Positions 21,463 through 29,018 of a stretch of DNA of 29,524 nucleotides are shown here, one piece after another. Made by a program: the position numbers and the translations under genes. Source of the DNA: an uncultured Oscillospiraceae bacterium (GTDB lineage Bacteria; Bacillota; Clostridia; Oscillospirales; Oscillospiraceae). The notes beneath the pieces are model-generated. The model saw only the letters and a program-made list of their open reading frames with translations. It had not been told where the DNA came from and did not search any database. The stretch lies in the NCBI GenBank assembly GCA_910585265.1, contig CAJUCA010000039.1:1-29524 (forward strand). Reading direction: 5' to 3'. How positions within the stretch are numbered: the first letter of the stretch is position 1; each line of letters starts with the position of its first letter.

Positions 21463-22029
21463 ATGCGGGCAAAGCTCAACATCACCGAGGGCATTTTCCC
21501 CATGCCCGTCCTGATGGTGGCAACCTACAACGAGGACGGCAGCGTCAACGTGATGAACGCCGCCTGGGGCACCATGCAGGAGCGGGGCACCGTGGCCCTC
21601 AACCTGACCGAAACCCACAAGACAGTCAAAAATATCAAGGCCCGGGGCGCATTCACTGTCAGCATCGCCGACGCCGCCCACGTGGCGGAGGCCGACTATT
21701 TCGGCGTGGAATCCGGGAACAAGGTTCCTGACAAGCTGACCCGCGCCGGGCTGACCGCCGGCAGGGCCGAAACCGTGGACGCACCTGTGATCAACGAGTT
21801 CCCCCTGTGCCTGGAATGCGAGTTCATCGAATACCAGGGCGGCCAATACGGATGCGGCGTCATCGGACGGGTGGTCAACGTCACGGCGGATGAAAGCGTC
21901 CTGGTGGACGGAAAGCCCGATATGTCCCGGGTCAACGCCATCGCCTTTGACCCGTACACCCACGGCTACTACCGGGTGGCGGAGCGGGTGGGCGAGGCGT
22001 TCCAGGACGGCTTGAAGCTGAAAAAATAA
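21463..22029 (+). CDS. Flavin reductase-like FMN-binding protein (flavoredoxin type)
   Basis: This 188-aa protein has a flavin reductase-like split barrel that binds FMN. Telling segments are PMPVLMVATYNEDGSVNVMNAAWG, LNLTETHKTVKNIKARGAFTVSIAD and VDAPVINEFPLCLECEFIE, as in flavoredoxin-like proteins. It should transfer electrons between NAD(P)H or another donor and an acceptor in the cytoplasm. Three ATGs stand in tandem at 21457, 21460 and 21463; I take the third because it is eight bases after GAGG. The divergent HxlR regulator and shared operator point to induction by an electrophile or oxidant. The gene ends at a strong terminator. Confidence 0.92.
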   Translation: MRAKLNITEGIFPMPVLMVATYNEDGSVNVMNAAWGTMQERGTVALNLTETHKTVKNIKARGAFTVSIADAAHVAEADYFGVESGNKVPDKLTRAGLTAGRAETVDAPVINEFPLCLECEFIEYQGGQYGCGVIGRVVNVTADESVLVDGKPDMSRVNAIAFDPYTHGYYRVAERVGEAFQDGLKLKK

Positions 22030-22042
22030 CCCGCGCAAACAA

Positions 22043-22086
22043 GACCCGCTGAAAAGCCATGGCTTTCCAGCGGGTCTCCGCTTTTT
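22043..22086 (+). terminator. Terminator of the flavin reductase gene
   Basis: GACCCGCTG pairs with CAGCGGGTC and encloses a second stem (GAAAAGCC/GGCTTTC). The plus strand then reads TCCGCTTTTT. Confidence 0.88.
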
Positions 22087-22110
22087 ATGAGCCCTGGGCA
22101 GGGCTTCCTG

Positions 22111-22773
22111 TCACTTCTGCTCCGTCCCGCCCCCATCCGGACGGAAGGCGGGCACCGCCTGGGGCTCGTCCACGTAGGACGCCGCCGCCTCCAGCGCGTC
22201 CTCCCCCACCGGGCGGAAGGTCAGCCCCCCCTGCTCCACCGTCAGGGACAGCCCCTCCCGGTCGGCCCGGAACAGCACCGCCCCCGGCACCGGGCGGTCC
22301 GCCACCTCGTACCCCAGCCGCTCCAGGGCCAGGGTGAGGGCCGCGGGGCCCTCCGCCGCCGCCAGCCCCCCGGGGGCGCGCCGCTCCCCCACCCGGCAGG
22401 CGGCCCAGGCGCAGTCCGCCCCGGCCAGCAGGTCCCACTCCCCCACGGCGGAGGCGGGGCCGCCTCCGTCCAGCCTCCGGTGGAAGCTGCGGCCCTCCCC
22501 GTCGGACAGGTAGATGTCCACCCCGTCCCCCTCCTGCCGGATGAACAGGGCGGCGGGCAGGTTGTAGTACCGCCCCACCCAGGCCCCGCACCCGGCGCAG
22601 TCCCCGTCGTGGAACTTCACCTCGCCGCCGGACAGGGCCGCGCCGCCCCCGGCGATCCGGGCCAGCGCACGGGCCAGCGGCCCGCCTCCGCTGCCCACCG
22701 CCACCGCACCCAAACGGCCCAGCCGCAGTCCCAGCTCATACAGCTCCTGTCCCAGCTCTCCCCGACGCTCCAT
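22111..22773 (-). CDS. Hypothetical protein, GC-rich, Gly/Ala-rich
   Basis: I do not recognise this 220-aa protein with certainty. It has no signal peptide or membrane span. A segment GGEVKFHDGDCAGCGAWVGR (two cysteines) followed by PAALFIRQEGDGVDIYLSDG, and the later AVLFRADREGLSLTVEQGGL, faintly recall strands of phosphohexomutase domains. No catalytic serine loop is present, so it would be a degenerate relative at best. The ATG at 22771-22773 is chosen because GGGAGG lies nine bases upstream. It starts 45 bp after the WYL regulator gene and is probably in its operon. Confidence 0.6.
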   Translation of the reverse strand: MERRGELGQELYELGLRLGRLGAVAVGSGGGPLARALARIAGGGAALSGGEVKFHDGDCAGCGAWVGRYYNLPAALFIRQEGDGVDIYLSDGEGRSFHRRLDGGGPASAVGEWDLLAGADCAWAACRVGERRAPGGLAAAEGPAALTLALERLGYEVADRPVPGAVLFRADREGLSLTVEQGGLTFRPVGEDALEAAASYVDEPQAVPAFRPDGGGTEQK

Positions 22774-22818
22774 CGCTTCGTACCTCCCAAGCATTGCCGC
22801 GCCGCGAAGCCTCCGGCC

Positions 22819-23856
22819 TCAGTCTCCCGCCTCCGGCTTCTCCGCGCTTTCTGCCTGAGAGTCTGCCCCATCGGAGGGGGAATTATACGCCGTCCACACC
22901 GCCTGGAGCTGGCGGGTGAACTCCTCCACCGCCCAGTCCGGGGACAGCACCTCCACCCCCGGCCCCAGGCCGAACAGCCACCCCCACAGGGGCGGGCTGG
23001 CCACCACGTCCACGGTGGCGGTGAAATGCCCCTCCCCGTCGGGCACCAGGGACACCTCCTGCCCGAAGCGGTCGATGACCACCCCCGCCAGCCGGTTTTC
23101 GCACCGCAGCCGCAGGGGGCAGGGCCGTCCGGCGTACATACCGAAGTGCCGCCGGGCGTAGCCCTCCGGGTCCCAGTCCCCCCGGTCCCGGCCCTTCATG
23201 CCGGTGATGAAGATATCCGCCATCTTGTCCACCCGGTAGTGGCGCACCTCCTTGTGCAGCTCGTCCCACCCCGCCAGATAGTAGTTCTCGCTGTCCCACA
23301 CCAGCCCGAAGGGGGTGGCCCGGTACTTGTCCCCCGCCCGGCGGAACACCCGCTCCCGGGCGGCGTTGTACTCGAAGTACCGGAAGGTGATCACCCGGTT
23401 GGCGGCGATGGCCCCGTGGAGACGGTCCACGTTGTAGAAAATGCTCTCGTTCATGGTTTTCACCCGGCGGTCCACATAGACCTGCCGCTGGAGCTGCCGG
23501 GCCTGATGGACGCAGGCCAGCCCCTCCAGCTTGCGGATGAGCACGTCGCTTTTCCGCTTGGTGAGGAACCGGCTGGACTGCACCGCGTCCACCAGCAGCT
23601 TCAGCTCCGCCAGCTCGAAGTCCCGCTGGCCGATGTACCAGCCGCCGTTCCGGCCCCGCTTGGCCTGCACGTCCAGCCCCAGCTCCCGGAGCTGCTCCAT
23701 GTCGTCATACAGGCTCTTTCGCTCGGCGGACAGGCCCCACCGGGCCAGCTCGTCCTGCATATCCTGCCGGGTGATGGGGTGGTCCTCGTCGCTGCGCTCC
23801 AGCAGGAGCTTGGCTAAAATGGGCAGCTTGCGCTTGCAGTTTGGGGTTTTCGACAT
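22819..23856 (-). CDS. WYL-domain transcriptional regulator
   Basis: This 345-aa protein has an N-terminal helix-turn-helix (about 8-70, KLPILAKLLLERSDEDHPIT and SAERKSLYDDMEQLRELGLD), a WYL domain (about 145-215, ANRVITFRYFEYN ... KYRATPFGLVWDSENYYLAGWDE) and a C-terminal WCX-type domain (about 250-325). WYL domains bind nucleic acid or nucleotide-like ligands and often sit in stress and defence regulators; no defence gene is beside this one. The ATG follows AAAGGAGG, and the promoter lies at 23914-23942. The next gene downstream is unrecognised. Confidence 0.93.
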   Translation of the reverse strand: MSKTPNCKRKLPILAKLLLERSDEDHPITRQDMQDELARWGLSAERKSLYDDMEQLRELGLDVQAKRGRNGGWYIGQRDFELAELKLLVDAVQSSRFLTKRKSDVLIRKLEGLACVHQARQLQRQVYVDRRVKTMNESIFYNVDRLHGAIAANRVITFRYFEYNAARERVFRRAGDKYRATPFGLVWDSENYYLAGWDELHKEVRHYRVDKMADIFITGMKGRDRGDWDPEGYARRHFGMYAGRPCPLRLRCENRLAGVVIDRFGQEVSLVPDGEGHFTATVDVVASPPLWGWLFGLGPGVEVLSPDWAVEEFTRQLQAVWTAYNSPSDGADSQAESAEKPEAGD

Positions 23857-23913
23857 TGCCGCCGCCTCCTTTCAAGGACAGGGTATCAAATATGCTGTCC
23901 GTTATATAGGGAT

Positions 23914-23942
23914 ATTATAACAGGCAGGCCCCTAAAGCGCAA
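23914..23942 (-). promoter_or_regulatory. Promoter of the WYL regulator gene
   Basis: On the minus strand -35 TTGCGC (23937-23942) and a perfect -10 TATAAT (23914-23919) are 17 bp apart. Confidence 0.75.
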
Positions 23943-23943
23943 G

Positions 23944-23970
23944 AAAAACCCGCCCCGGCACAGGGGCGGG
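23944..23970 (-). terminator. Terminator of the DUF1576 gene
   Basis: CCCGCCCC (23949-23956) pairs with GGGGCGGG (23963-23970). The minus strand then reads TTTTTCTT. It overlaps nothing but sits right against the promoter of the WYL gene. Confidence 0.88.
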
Positions 23971-23975
23971 CTTTG

Positions 23976-25337
23976 TCACGTTTTTTCGTCCGTTCTCCCA
24001 TCCTCACCGGGCTGCCGCTCCCTGCCGGGCAGCTCGTCCGGGGACTGGGGGGCGTCCTCGTCGAACATGGCGAACAGGTCCTCCTCCATGAGCACCGGGC
24101 GGCGGCGTTTCACCAGGGAGGTGAGGATGGGGTAGAGCACAATGGCCACCAGCCCCCCGGAAAAGCCGTTGTTGTAGAGGTTCATCCCCTCCAGGGGCAG
24201 GCCCGCCTGGAGCACCACCGAGGAGTGGAGCAGCCCCGCCAGCACCCCGAAGGGCCAGCCGAACACCCCGGCGAAGGGGGCCAGGGTGGTGCCGAACAGC
24301 CCCGCCAGCTGGAGGGAGCTGCTGTTGGGGTCCACGTGGTTGGCAAGGCTGCCCAGCAGCACGCCGCCCATCACCGGAAGGATGTTGAAGGCGTGCTTGC
24401 CGTAGCCGGAGAAGCCGATGATGGTGAAGATGGCCCCGATGGTGGCCCCGTTGAGATCGCCTCCGGTGAAGACGATATAGCCCGTGGCGATGAGGCCGTC
24501 CACCCCCATGTTCACCAGCACCGGGCCGGGGGTAAAGGTGCGGATGTAGTCGCTGGGCGCGCGGCCCGACGTGCGGAGCAGGGCCCAATACTTCTTCAAC
24601 GCCCGCCCAGGCTCCCGGATCAGCCCCAGCCCGATGAAGCCCAGGCACAGCACCGCCAGGGCCAGCCCCAGCGTCCGGTTGTTTCCCGTGGACCAGTGGT
24701 GGGCGGACTGGGGCTCCAGCCCGAAGGCTTTGAAGGCGGGCACCAGCATCATGGCCACCAGCCCGCAGGAGAAGCCCAGGCTGTAGAGGTTCATGCCGTT
24801 CTGCACCCGGTGGGCGTGCTCCGCCACGGGGGGCATGACAAAGCCGATCACCAACCCCATCCCCACCCCCAGCCAGGGGCTGAACCGCACCGCCATAAAG
24901 CTGACCACCGGGGACAGGGCGGTGGCCCGGAGGGCCAGGTTCACGTGGTGGGCGAAGGTCTCCCCCTTCAGCAGGGCGTACAGCCCCGTCCCCGCCATAA
25001 TGGGCCAGATGTTCAGAATGTTCTTGCCGAACAGGGAAAACCCCGCCATCAGCCCCAGGGTGACCAGGGTGGCCCCGTTGACGGGGTCCTTCACCAGCTT
25101 GATGAGCAGGACGCTGATCAGCGTCACCAGCCCCGCGTTGACGAAGGCGGCCCCCATCCCGGCGATGGCGATATAGTCGGTGATCAGCACGTCCTCCGTG
25201 GTGAGGATCACTCCCATGCCGCGGAGAATGCCCGCCGGGGTGTCCTGGCACAGGCCGAACAGCACCAGCAGCGCGCCGAACAGTGCGCCGCCGGGGAGCA
25301 GGATGTGGTTGGGGCGGTGGAGGTGGCGGTTGGGCAT
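23976..25337 (-). CDS. DUF1576 multi-span membrane protein
   Basis: This 453-aa protein has about ten membrane spans and a charged cytoplasmic C-terminus (about 405-453). It is made of two similar halves: HRVQNGMNLYSLGFSCGLVA in the first and LEGMNLYNNGFSGGLVAIVL in the second, and SLFGKNILNIWPIMAG against GYGKHAFNILPVMGG. This internal repeat and the conserved GMNLYxxGFSxGLVA boxes identify the DUF1576 family, an uncharacterised transporter-like group. The ATG at 25335-25337 follows GGAAGGAG. Repeat E lies 24 bp upstream, between the gene and its likely promoter, so it is part of the 5' leader. The substrate is unknown. Confidence 0.88.
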   Translation of the reverse strand: MPNRHLHRPNHILLPGGALFGALLVLFGLCQDTPAGILRGMGVILTTEDVLITDYIAIAGMGAAFVNAGLVTLISVLLIKLVKDPVNGATLVTLGLMAGFSLFGKNILNIWPIMAGTGLYALLKGETFAHHVNLALRATALSPVVSFMAVRFSPWLGVGMGLVIGFVMPPVAEHAHRVQNGMNLYSLGFSCGLVAMMLVPAFKAFGLEPQSAHHWSTGNNRTLGLALAVLCLGFIGLGLIREPGRALKKYWALLRTSGRAPSDYIRTFTPGPVLVNMGVDGLIATGYIVFTGGDLNGATIGAIFTIIGFSGYGKHAFNILPVMGGVLLGSLANHVDPNSSSLQLAGLFGTTLAPFAGVFGWPFGVLAGLLHSSVVLQAGLPLEGMNLYNNGFSGGLVAIVLYPILTSLVKRRRPVLMEEDLFAMFDEDAPQSPDELPGRERQPGEDGRTDEKT

Positions 25338-25361
25338 AGGGGGTGCTCCTTCCCGTATTTA

Positions 25362-25521
25362 GAACCTGTATTCACAGCCTCAAACGCCGTGTGGACGGGT
25401 CTTTTCCCGCCATACTGCGTTGCGTTTTCTTGCAATACACAAAGTATTCCTGCGAAAACGCGCCTTGTCTGGCGGAAAAATCCCTCGTCCACCCGGCATC
25501 TTCGGCTGTGAATACAGGTTC
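25362..25521 (+). mobile_element. Palindromic MITE-like element, copy E
   Basis: This 160-bp palindrome has ends GAACCTGTATTCACAGCC and, inverted, an exact match GGCTGTGAATACAGGTTC. It is flanked on both sides by TTA (25359-25361 and 25522-25524). It carries the shared centre AATACACAAAGTATTCC. It separates the DUF1576 gene from a good promoter, so it should be transcribed as a long hairpin leader. Confidence 0.88.
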
Positions 25522-25538
25522 TTACAGTTTTTTGTATA

Positions 25539-25567
25539 ATTATACACGGTTTCCCAGGGCTTGTAAA
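25539..25567 (-). promoter_or_regulatory. Promoter of the DUF1576 gene, upstream of repeat E
   Basis: On the minus strand -35 TTTACA (25562-25567) and a perfect -10 TATAAT (25539-25544) are 17 bp apart. The -10 lies in the palindrome GTATAATTATAC. Confidence 0.8.
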
Positions 25568-25594
25568 GGCGTAACAGCCCGAAAAACGAAAGCA

Positions 25595-25622
25595 GGCCCG
25601 GGGACGAAGCCGCCCCCGGGCC
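25595..25622 (-). terminator. Terminator of the pot-greA operon
   Basis: GGCCCGGGG (25595-25603) pairs with CCCCGGGCC (25614-25622). On the minus strand a broken T-tract follows (TGCTTTCGTTTTT). Confidence 0.7.
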
Positions 25623-25631
25623 AAGTTCCGG

Positions 25632-26135
25632 TCAGAACCCCACCAGCGGGGCCTCTCCCGTGTCCTCCCCGGGCTGGATGGCCCGGATGATCACGTCGTA
25701 GCTGTAGCTGGCGTTCACCTGCACCGTCGCCCGGTCCCCCACCCGGCGGCCCAGCACGGCCCTGCCCACCGGGGACTCCTTGCTCACCCGGCCCTTCAGG
25801 GCGTCCTGCCGCATGGTGGTGACGATCTGGCAGGTGATCTCCTCGCCGTCCTCCTCCACGTAGAGGGTCACGTGGTCGTACAGCCCCACCGTTCCGGCGG
25901 CGGACTTCTCCTCGATAACCACCGCCGTCTTGATCATGTTCTCCAGGTAGCGGCACCGGCTGTCGTTGCGGTTCTTCTCCTTCTTGGCGGCCTTGTACTC
26001 GAAGTTCTCGCTGAGATCCCCGAAGGCCCGGGCCTCCTTTACCGCCTCGATGAGCTGGGGCCGCAGCACCGTCCGGCGGTGCTCCAGCTCCTGCCGCATC
26101 AGCTCGAGGTCCTTTTTGGTCAGTTCGTTGCGCAT
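25632..26135 (-). CDS. greA: Transcription elongation factor GreA/GreB
   Basis: This 167-aa factor helps backtracked RNA polymerase cleave its transcript. The N-terminal coiled coil (about 1-78, TKKDLELMRQELEHRRTVLR) holds at its tip the acidic motif ARAFGDLSENFEYKAAK, with the catalytic Asp/Glu pair of GreA. The C-terminal FKBP-like domain (about 88-160) ends with the SKESPVGRAVLGRRVGD signature. The ATG at 26133-26135 follows AAAAAGGAG. It begins 22 bp after the PotCD gene and is probably co-transcribed with the transporter. Given the central position of greA in transcription, a second copy elsewhere in the genome is possible. Confidence 0.93.
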   Translation of the reverse strand: MRNELTKKDLELMRQELEHRRTVLRPQLIEAVKEARAFGDLSENFEYKAAKKEKNRNDSRCRYLENMIKTAVVIEEKSAAGTVGLYDHVTLYVEEDGEEITCQIVTTMRQDALKGRVSKESPVGRAVLGRRVGDRATVQVNASYSYDVIIRAIQPGEDTGEAPLVGF

Positions 26136-26157
26136 GGGCAGTCTCCTTTTTGGGCCG

Positions 26158-28167
26158 TCACGCCCCCAGCTGAATCCACAGGTCGTTATACAACGCCCGG
26201 GTCTCCCGGGGCAGGACGACGTACATCTCGCACCGCTCCAGCACCTCCGCCGGGGCGGCCATGATCTCATACAGCTCCGGGTCCAGCTCCTCGCCGTACA
26301 GCTCCTCGTAGTAGGCCGGGTACTGCTCCAACGCCTCGGCGTTGGGGGAGGCGTACCAGATATAATCCATATTGGCCAGGTTGGCCTCGGTGGAGGCGAT
26401 GAAGTTGATCCACTCCAAGGCGTTTTCGTAGTGGGGTGCGTCCTTCAGCACGCACATGGCGTCCACAAACCAGTTGGAGCCCTCCTCCGGCACCACGTAC
26501 CGCAGGTCCACCCCCTCCGCCGCGTTGTCCGCCATGGACAGGTAGTCCCCGGCGTAGTAGGCGGCGATGGCGGCGTTGCCGCCCTCCATCTTCTGGAACA
26601 CCTGGTCCATCACCCTGCCCTGGAACACCCCCCGGCGGTTGGCGTCGTAGACCAGGCCGAAGGCCTCCCGGATCTCCTCCGGGTCGGTGGTGTTCACGGA
26701 ATAGCCCAGGTGGATCAGGGCGGCGGCCAGGGCGTCCCGGGAGTTGTTGATCAGCAGCACGTTCCCGGCGTGGGCGTCATCGTACAGCGCGCCCCAGCTG
26801 TCCAGCTCCCCGTCCACCATATTGGCGTTGTAGATCAGCCCCAGGGTGCCCCAGGTGTAGGGCACGGTGTACCTGTTTTCCGGGTCGTAGGGCAGGTTGC
26901 GGAACCGCTGGTCGATCTTCTCAAAGTTGGGAATGCGGCTGTAGTCCAGCTCCTCCAGCATCCCCTCCTCCAAAAGCTGGGCGATCATGTAGTCGGAGGG
27001 GACGATCACGTCGTAGTCCGCCCCGCCGTTCTTCAGCAGGGAGTACAGGGCCTCGTTGCTCTCGGCGGTCTGGTAGTTCACCCGGATTCCGGTGGCGTCC
27101 TCAAACTGGACGATGAGGTCCTCGTCGATATACTCCCCCCAGGAGCACACGTTCACCACCGGCTGGGAGGAGGTGGCCCCGGTGAGCAGAACCACCGCCG
27201 CCAAAAAGGCGCAGGCCATGGCCCCCGCCAGCCCCCGGCGGGCCCACTGGCAGGCGGGCTGGTTGAAGCGCATGGACAGCCGCTCGAAGAAGGACGGCTC
27301 CCGAACCTCCTGGCTGGCGGCCTTGCGCTCCTGCCGCGCCTCCCGGACGTTGTTCAGCACCAGCAGGGCCAGCACCGACAAAAACAGCAGGGTGGACACG
27401 GCGTTCACCTCCGGGGTGATCCGCTTTTTCGTCATGGAGTAGATCCGCATGGCCAGCGTAGAGGTGGCGGAGCCCGCGGTGAAGTAGGAGATCACAAAGT
27501 CATCGATGGACATGGTAAAGGCGATCAGTGCCCCGGACACGATCCCCGGCTTGATCTCCGGCAGGATCACCTTCCAGAACGCCTGCATCCAGGTGCAGCC
27601 CAGATCCTGGGCCGCGTCCACCAGGTTCTTGTCCATCTGCCGCAGCTTGGGGGCCACGTTCAGGATCACGTAGGGGATGTTGAAGGCGATGTGGGCCAGC
27701 AGCATGGTGCCGAAGCCCAGCACCAGGCGGTCGGGCAGCTCCACCGCCCCCTGGACGCCGTTGAACCACCGGGCGAAGGTCCCCCACCCCTGGAAGAAGG
27801 CCACAAAGAACAGGCACAGGGACACGCCCGTGACGATATCCGCGTTCATCATGGGGATGTCGTTCACCACCAGCAGGGCGTCCCGCTTCTTGCGGCCCAG
27901 GCTGTAAAGCCCGATGGCGGCGAAGGTGCCCGCGGCGGTGGAGATCACCGTGGCCAGCAGGGACACCAGCAGGGTGGTATACAGGCTCTCCATAATCAGG
28001 CGGTTCTGGAACAGGGCCCGGTACCAGTCCAGGGAGAAGCCCTGCCACACCGCGCTGGACTCCCCGGCGTTGAAGGAAAAGACGATCAGCAGGAAAATGG
28101 GCAGGTACAAAAACAGGAAGGTCAGGCCGATGAACAGGCGGCTTCCGATGCGGTTCGTCCGTTTCAT
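26158..28167 (-). CDS. potCD: Spermidine/putrescine ABC transporter, fused permease (PotC) and binding protein (PotD)
   Basis: This 669-aa protein is a natural fusion. Residues about 1-270 are a PotC permease with six spans and the ATPase-contact loop AAQDLGCTWMQAFWKVILPE. A charged cytoplasmic linker (about 275-320) leads to one further span (about 322-342, GLAGAMACAFLAAVVLL), which places a PotD binding domain (about 350-669, starting VNVCSWGEYIDEDLIVQFED) outside the cell. The polyamine is thus captured by a tethered, not free, binding protein. The start ATG shares its A with the potB stop (TAATG), implying translational coupling. Such fusions are known in Clostridia and some others. Specificity (spermidine or putrescine) is inferred from family only. 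Confidence 0.93.
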   Translation of the reverse strand: MKRTNRIGSRLFIGLTFLFLYLPIFLLIVFSFNAGESSAVWQGFSLDWYRALFQNRLIMESLYTTLLVSLLATVISTAAGTFAAIGLYSLGRKKRDALLVVNDIPMMNADIVTGVSLCLFFVAFFQGWGTFARWFNGVQGAVELPDRLVLGFGTMLLAHIAFNIPYVILNVAPKLRQMDKNLVDAAQDLGCTWMQAFWKVILPEIKPGIVSGALIAFTMSIDDFVISYFTAGSATSTLAMRIYSMTKKRITPEVNAVSTLLFLSVLALLVLNNVREARQERKAASQEVREPSFFERLSMRFNQPACQWARRGLAGAMACAFLAAVVLLTGATSSQPVVNVCSWGEYIDEDLIVQFEDATGIRVNYQTAESNEALYSLLKNGGADYDVIVPSDYMIAQLLEEGMLEELDYSRIPNFEKIDQRFRNLPYDPENRYTVPYTWGTLGLIYNANMVDGELDSWGALYDDAHAGNVLLINNSRDALAAALIHLGYSVNTTDPEEIREAFGLVYDANRRGVFQGRVMDQVFQKMEGGNAAIAAYYAGDYLSMADNAAEGVDLRYVVPEEGSNWFVDAMCVLKDAPHYENALEWINFIASTEANLANMDYIWYASPNAEALEQYPAYYEELYGEELDPELYEIMAAPAEVLERCEMYVVLPRETRALYNDLWIQLGA

Positions 28168-29018
28168 TACAGGATCACCGCCTGTTCCTCGCCCTCGCCG
28201 AAGTGGTTCATGACAGCCATGCACACCACGACGATGACCATCATCACCATGGAGATGGCCGCGCCCAGATGGGGGTTGTAGGCCCCGCCCAGAAACTGCA
28301 ATTCAATCAGATCGCCCAGCATGGTCTGCTTGCCGCCGCCCAGCAGGTTGGAGATGGCGAAGGTGGACACCGACGGCACAAACACCATGGTCACCCCCGA
28401 CAGAATCCCCGGCAGGGACAGGGGGAAGATCACCTTGGAGAACACCCGAACCGAGTCCGCCCCCAGATCCCGGGCGGCCTCGATGAGGGAGCCGTCCAGC
28501 TTCACAATGACGGAATAGATGGGCAGGATCATGAAGGGCAGGTAGTTATACACCATGCCCAGCACCACCGCGCCGGGGGTGCCGATGAGCTGGAGGTGGT
28601 CCACCCCCAGCAGGTCCAGCAGGCCGATGGCCCGGAACAGCTGGTTGAGCAGGCCGTTGTTCTCCAGGATGGACATCCAGGAGTAGGTGCGCAGCAGGAA
28701 GTTCATCCACATGGGCAGCATGATCAGGGCCATGGCCAGCCGCTGGAACCGGACGCCCTCCCGGGCCATCCAGCAGGACACCGGGTAGCCGATGAGCAGG
28801 CACACCAGGGTGGCCACCACCGCCAGCCAGAAGGACCGCAGGAACACGGACAGGTAAGCCCCCATGCCGGTGAAGTTGGCCCCGGTGAGCTGAAGCTCCC
28901 CGGTGGCCGGGTCGGCGGCGGTGACGGCGTACACCGCCATGATCACGATGGGTATCACCACAAACAGGGCCATCCACACCACGTAGGGGACGGCGAACCA
29001 GGACCGCTTATTCCTCAT
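28167..29018 (-). CDS. potB: Spermidine/putrescine ABC transporter permease PotB
   Basis: This 283-aa inner-membrane permease pairs with PotC to form the polyamine channel. It has six spans (first about 10-30) and the ATPase-contact EAA loop IEAARDLGADSVRVFSKVIFPLSLPGI (about 190-215). The ATG at 29016-29018 overlaps the last codons of potA by 11 bases, and its stop shares an A with potCD, so potA, potB and potCD are tightly coupled. Confidence 0.95.
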   Translation of the reverse strand: MRNKRSWFAVPYVVWMALFVVIPIVIMAVYAVTAADPATGELQLTGANFTGMGAYLSVFLRSFWLAVVATLVCLLIGYPVSCWMAREGVRFQRLAMALIMLPMWMNFLLRTYSWMSILENNGLLNQLFRAIGLLDLLGVDHLQLIGTPGAVVLGMVYNYLPFMILPIYSVIVKLDGSLIEAARDLGADSVRVFSKVIFPLSLPGILSGVTMVFVPSVSTFAISNLLGGGKQTMLGDLIELQFLGGAYNPHLGAAISMVMMVIVVVCMAVMNHFGEGEEQAVIL

